From contig NZ_QUNO01000024.1 of assembly GCF_003387475.1 (NCBI RefSeq), positions 1 to 64,000 on the forward strand: DNA of 64,000 nucleotides, read 5' to 3'. Within the stretch, counting starts at the first letter, position 1. The number at the start of each line of letters is the position of its first letter. This stretch comes from Kutzneria buriramensis. GTDB lineage: Bacteria; Actinomycetota; Actinomycetes; Mycobacteriales; Pseudonocardiaceae. This document shows, one piece after another, positions 61,592 to 64,000 of this stretch. The notes beneath the pieces are model-generated. The model was not told the DNA's origin, made no database searches, and saw only the letters and a list, made by a program, of their open reading frames with translations. The position numbers and the translations under genes were made by a program.

Positions 61592-62302
61592 ATGGCTGTC
61601 ACAAGCTACCTGCGTTCGTTGGAGCGCAGCCGTCTCGCGCGTGCTCGGGTCGACCGGCCGGCCGTGTTCACCATGTGCGGGCGTGAGTGGGATTTGCTGC
61701 CCGACGTTTTCGCCCCGATTTATTCGCCGTCGACGGGGGCGGCGCTCGAGTTCCTCGGCCTGGGGGAGCCGCACGGCCTGCCCCGCGCCGGCTCCTTTCT
61801 GGAGATCGGCTGCGGCACCGGGATCATCGCGGTGTCCGCCGCGCTGGCGGGTTGTGACCGGGTGGTCGCGACCGATGTCAATCCGGCCGCTGTTGCGAAC
61901 GCGGCGGCGAACGCGGCCCGGCACGGCGTGGGCGACCGGCTCACCGCGACGCACAGCGATCTTTTCGATCAGCTTGACCAGCGTGAACGTTTCGACGTGA
62001 TCTTCTGGAGCTCCAACTACGTGGCCGCGCCGGCTGGATACGAATACAAGAACGCGCACGAACGCGCCTATGTGGATCCCGGCTATCGGACGCACCGCAG
62101 GTTCCTCGCCGAAGCGCCGAGCCGGCTCACGGCCGGCGGCGTCATCCTGCTTCATTTCAGCACGAGGGGCGATATGGCCGGCCTGCTCCGCGGCGCCGAG
62201 GAGAACGGTCAGTCGTTGCGCGTGCTGCGCACCGCGGTGATTCAGGAAGGCGACGTCAGCGTCGAGCACATGTTGATCGAGGTTGCCGGCGTTTCCATGT
62301 GA
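61592..62302 (+). CDS. Class I methyltransferase (MTS/HemK-like)
   Basis: This is a 236-residue protein with motif I FLEIGCGTGIIAVSAAL (about residues 69-85), the acidic residue in VVATDVNPAAVANAAANAA and a motif IV of FDVIFWSSNYVAAP, where N-P-P-Y of HemK-type enzymes is replaced by SSNY. This suggests a small-molecule rather than a glutamine or rRNA target, as expected in a biosynthetic cluster. The ATG at 61592 has GAGGGG seven bases upstream; the ATG three bases before it is possible. PabAB follows after 13 bases, so they are probably co-transcribed. Confidence 0.78.
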   Translation: MAVTSYLRSLERSRLARARVDRPAVFTMCGREWDLLPDVFAPIYSPSTGAALEFLGLGEPHGLPRAGSFLEIGCGTGIIAVSAALAGCDRVVATDVNPAAVANAAANAARHGVGDRLTATHSDLFDQLDQRERFDVIFWSSNYVAAPAGYEYKNAHERAYVDPGYRTHRRFLAEAPSRLTAGGVILLHFSTRGDMAGLLRGAEENGQSLRVLRTAVIQEGDVSVEHMLIEVAGVSM

Positions 62303-62315
62303 TCAGGGAGCATTC

Positions 62316-64000
62316 GTGCGAACACTGCTCATCGACAACTACGACTCCTTCACCTACAACCTTTTCCAGTACCTGGCCGAGGTGAACGGCGTGGAGCCCG
62401 AGGTCGTTGTCAACAATGACCCGAGATGGCGGCCCGGACACCTGGAATGTTTCGACAGCGTGGTGCTGTCGCCGGGGCCCGGGCACCCGGAGCGGCCGGC
62501 CGATTTCGGCATCTGCCGGGACGTCCTGCGCGACGCCGACGTGCCGGTGCTCGGCATCTGCCTCGGCCACCAGGGGCTCGCCGCGGTGCACGGTGGCCGG
62601 GTGGTCCGGGCTCCGGAGCCGTACCACGGCCGGGTCTCGACGATCCGGCACACCGGCACCGGTCTGTTCGCCGGGCTGCCGCCCCAGTTCGAGGTGGTCC
62701 GGTATCACTCGCTGGCGGCCACCGAGCTGCCGCCCGAGCTCGAGCCGACCGCCTGGACCCGTGACGGCGTCCTCATGGGGCTGCGGCACCGGGAACGGCC
62801 GCTGTGGGGCGTGCAGTTCCATCCCGAGTCCATCGGCGGTTCCCATGGGCGGCAACTGCTTGCGAACTTCCGGCGGCTGTGCGAGGGAACCGGCGCGCCC
62901 GCACGGCGCCGGCGTCGAGCGCCGGCTGTGGCACCACCGCTCCGCGATCGGGGCGGTCGCACGACGACCCGCCGACTCCGTGTGCTGACGCGGATCCTGC
63001 CTACGAGGTGGGACGGCGAGCTCGCGTTCGACCAGCTGTTCCGCCACGGCGGGCACGCGTACTGGCTGGACAGCAACAAACCCGGCGGCCCGATGGGGCG
63101 GTTCTCGATCATGGGCGACGCGAGCGGGCCGCTGGGACGGGTCGCGTCGGCGGATGTCTTCGCCGGCGCGGTCACCGTTCGCTCGCCGGCCACGGGCTCG
63201 ACGCGGATCGTCCGTGAGGAGTTCCTGACCTGGCTGGCGGACGACCTGCGCGCGATCCGCACCGAGGCGCCCGACCTGCCGTTCGACTACGCGCTCGGCT
63301 GGGTGGGTTATCTGGGCTACGAGTTGAAGGCTGAGTGCGGCGGCGACCGGGTGCACCGCGCGGAGGAGCCCGACGCCGCAATGGTGTTCAGCGACCGCGC
63401 GCTGGTGCTCGACCACCACACCGGGACGACGTTCGTGCTCGCGCTCGCCGAGGACGGCGATGAGCGGGCCGCCCACGAGTGGTTGGACGACACCGCCGAG
63501 CGGCTCACCGACCTCGTGGGGCGGCCGGCGGGCTGGACGCACCCGCCGGCACGGTCCGGTCGCCTGCGTCTGCGCCACGACCACGACTCGTACCTCCGGC
63601 TGATCGACCACTGCCAGGACCAGATCGCCGCCGGCGAGACCTACGAGGTGTGCCTGACGAACATGATCGAAGCCGACCGGGTCGATCCCTGGCTGGGCTA
63701 CTGCCTGCTCCGGCGGACGAGTCCGGCGCCGTTCGGCGCGCTGCTCAGCTTCGGCGACGTGTCCGTGCTCAGCACCTCACCCGAGCGGTTCCTGCGCGTC
63801 GACCGCGACCGGGTCGCGGAAACGAGGCCCATCAAGGGAACCCGGCCGCGCGGCGGCACCGAGGAGGAGGACCGCGCGCTGGTCGCGGACCTGGCGACCT
63901 GCGAGAAGGACCGCGCCGAGAACCTCATGATCGTCGACCTGGCCCGCAACGATCTCGGGCGGTGCGCCGAGATCGGTTCGGTCGAGGTGCCCGAGCTGTT
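62316..64000 (+). CDS. pabAB: Fused PabA-PabB aminodeoxychorismate synthase (C-terminus outside window)
   Basis: Only the first 561 codons are inside the window. The N-terminal PabA-like glutaminase has LLIDNYDSFTYNL, the nucleophile C82 in GICLGHQG, and H169 and E171 in FHPES. After an Arg-rich linker (about 190-225) the chorismate-binding PabB-like domain begins. The motif PIKGTRPRG with K507 marks aminodeoxychorismate synthase; anthranilate synthase has alanine at this lysine. Fused PabAB proteins typically serve antibiotic clusters that need p-aminobenzoate or 4-amino-phenylpyruvate units. The GTG at 62316 follows AGGGAG. Co-transcribed with the methyltransferase. Confidence 0.92.
   Translation, partial: MRTLLIDNYDSFTYNLFQYLAEVNGVEPEVVVNNDPRWRPGHLECFDSVVLSPGPGHPERPADFGICRDVLRDADVPVLGICLGHQGLAAVHGGRVVRAPEPYHGRVSTIRHTGTGLFAGLPPQFEVVRYHSLAATELPPELEPTAWTRDGVLMGLRHRERPLWGVQFHPESIGGSHGRQLLANFRRLCEGTGAPARRRRRAPAVAPPLRDRGGRTTTRRLRVLTRILPTRWDGELAFDQLFRHGGHAYWLDSNKPGGPMGRFSIMGDASGPLGRVASADVFAGAVTVRSPATGSTRIVREEFLTWLADDLRAIRTEAPDLPFDYALGWVGYLGYELKAECGGDRVHRAEEPDAAMVFSDRALVLDHHTGTTFVLALAEDGDERAAHEWLDDTAERLTDLVGRPAGWTHPPARSGRLRLRHDHDSYLRLIDHCQDQIAAGETYEVCLTNMIEADRVDPWLGYCLLRRTSPAPFGALLSFGDVSVLSTSPERFLRVDRDRVAETRPIKGTRPRGGTEEEDRALVADLATCEKDRAENLMIVDLARNDLGRCAEIGSVEVPEL

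Overview
The window is high-GC DNA with dense, strongly codon-biased genes, many GTG/TTG starts and frequent 4-base ATGA/GTGA overlaps. This fits a filamentous actinomycete. A Cei-like envelope protein, SAV_2336-type and VMAP-type proteins, an F420/FMN split-barrel protein and the wealth of secreted hydrolases suggest Pseudonocardiaceae or a close relative; this placement is an inference. I saw no rRNA, tRNA, CRISPR array or intact insertion sequence.

Layout. 1-4.5 kb: the 5' part of a flavin monooxygenase gene, then an operon of an amino-acid-type ABC importer and an arylsulfotransferase-like secreted protein. 4.7-8.3 kb: an operon of three secreted enzymes (GH16 glucanase, GH55-like beta-helix protein, GH18 chitinase) preceded by DasR/dre-like sites and closed by a strong terminator. 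8.3-13.5 kb: small metabolic and regulatory genes (SigJ-like sigma factor with SnoaL tail, SDR, PEP-mutase-like protein, methyltransferase, IclR, split-barrel protein). 13.7-18.6 kb: a GH2 exo-glucosaminidase-like enzyme, an acetyltransferase and a ThuA/ricin-lectin protein. 18.8-21.1 kb: an XRE/MmyB regulator divergent from a SnoaL-like protein and an MDR oxidoreductase.

21.4-30.7 kb is the most unusual part. A GAF protein and a stand-alone Prim-Pol-like protein face a tightly overlapping three-gene operon on the minus strand: a 1623-residue NACHT NTPase with an N-terminal kinase-like domain, an EAD2/VMAP-C-like protein and a SAV_2336-type protein. This has the architecture of a predicted NTP-dependent conflict (defence or self-recognition) system and is the best candidate here for an undescribed system.

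30.8-38.7 kb: a two-component system, membrane proteins, a ZIP transporter behind a DtxR-type box, Cei, a MarR regulator with paired operators divergent from an atypical SDR, SRPBCC/RidA genes and a WYL regulator. 38.7-57.1 kb: a second secretome-rich region with L-rhamnose mutarotase plus a GH141-like beta-helix enzyme, an ABC exporter, GH92 mannosidase with a YVTN propeller, two GH5-type enzymes, a trypsin-like protease, a membrane HTH protein, GH31 with carbohydrate-binding modules and a snapalysin. Much of this looks adapted to degrading fungal wall and plant polysaccharides.

58-64 kb: a degenerate IS701-transposase-like protein, a PucR/CdaR-type regulator, a methyltransferase and a fused PabA-PabB aminodeoxychorismate synthase cut by the window end. 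This looks like the edge of a biosynthetic gene cluster that uses a p-aminobenzoate-type precursor.
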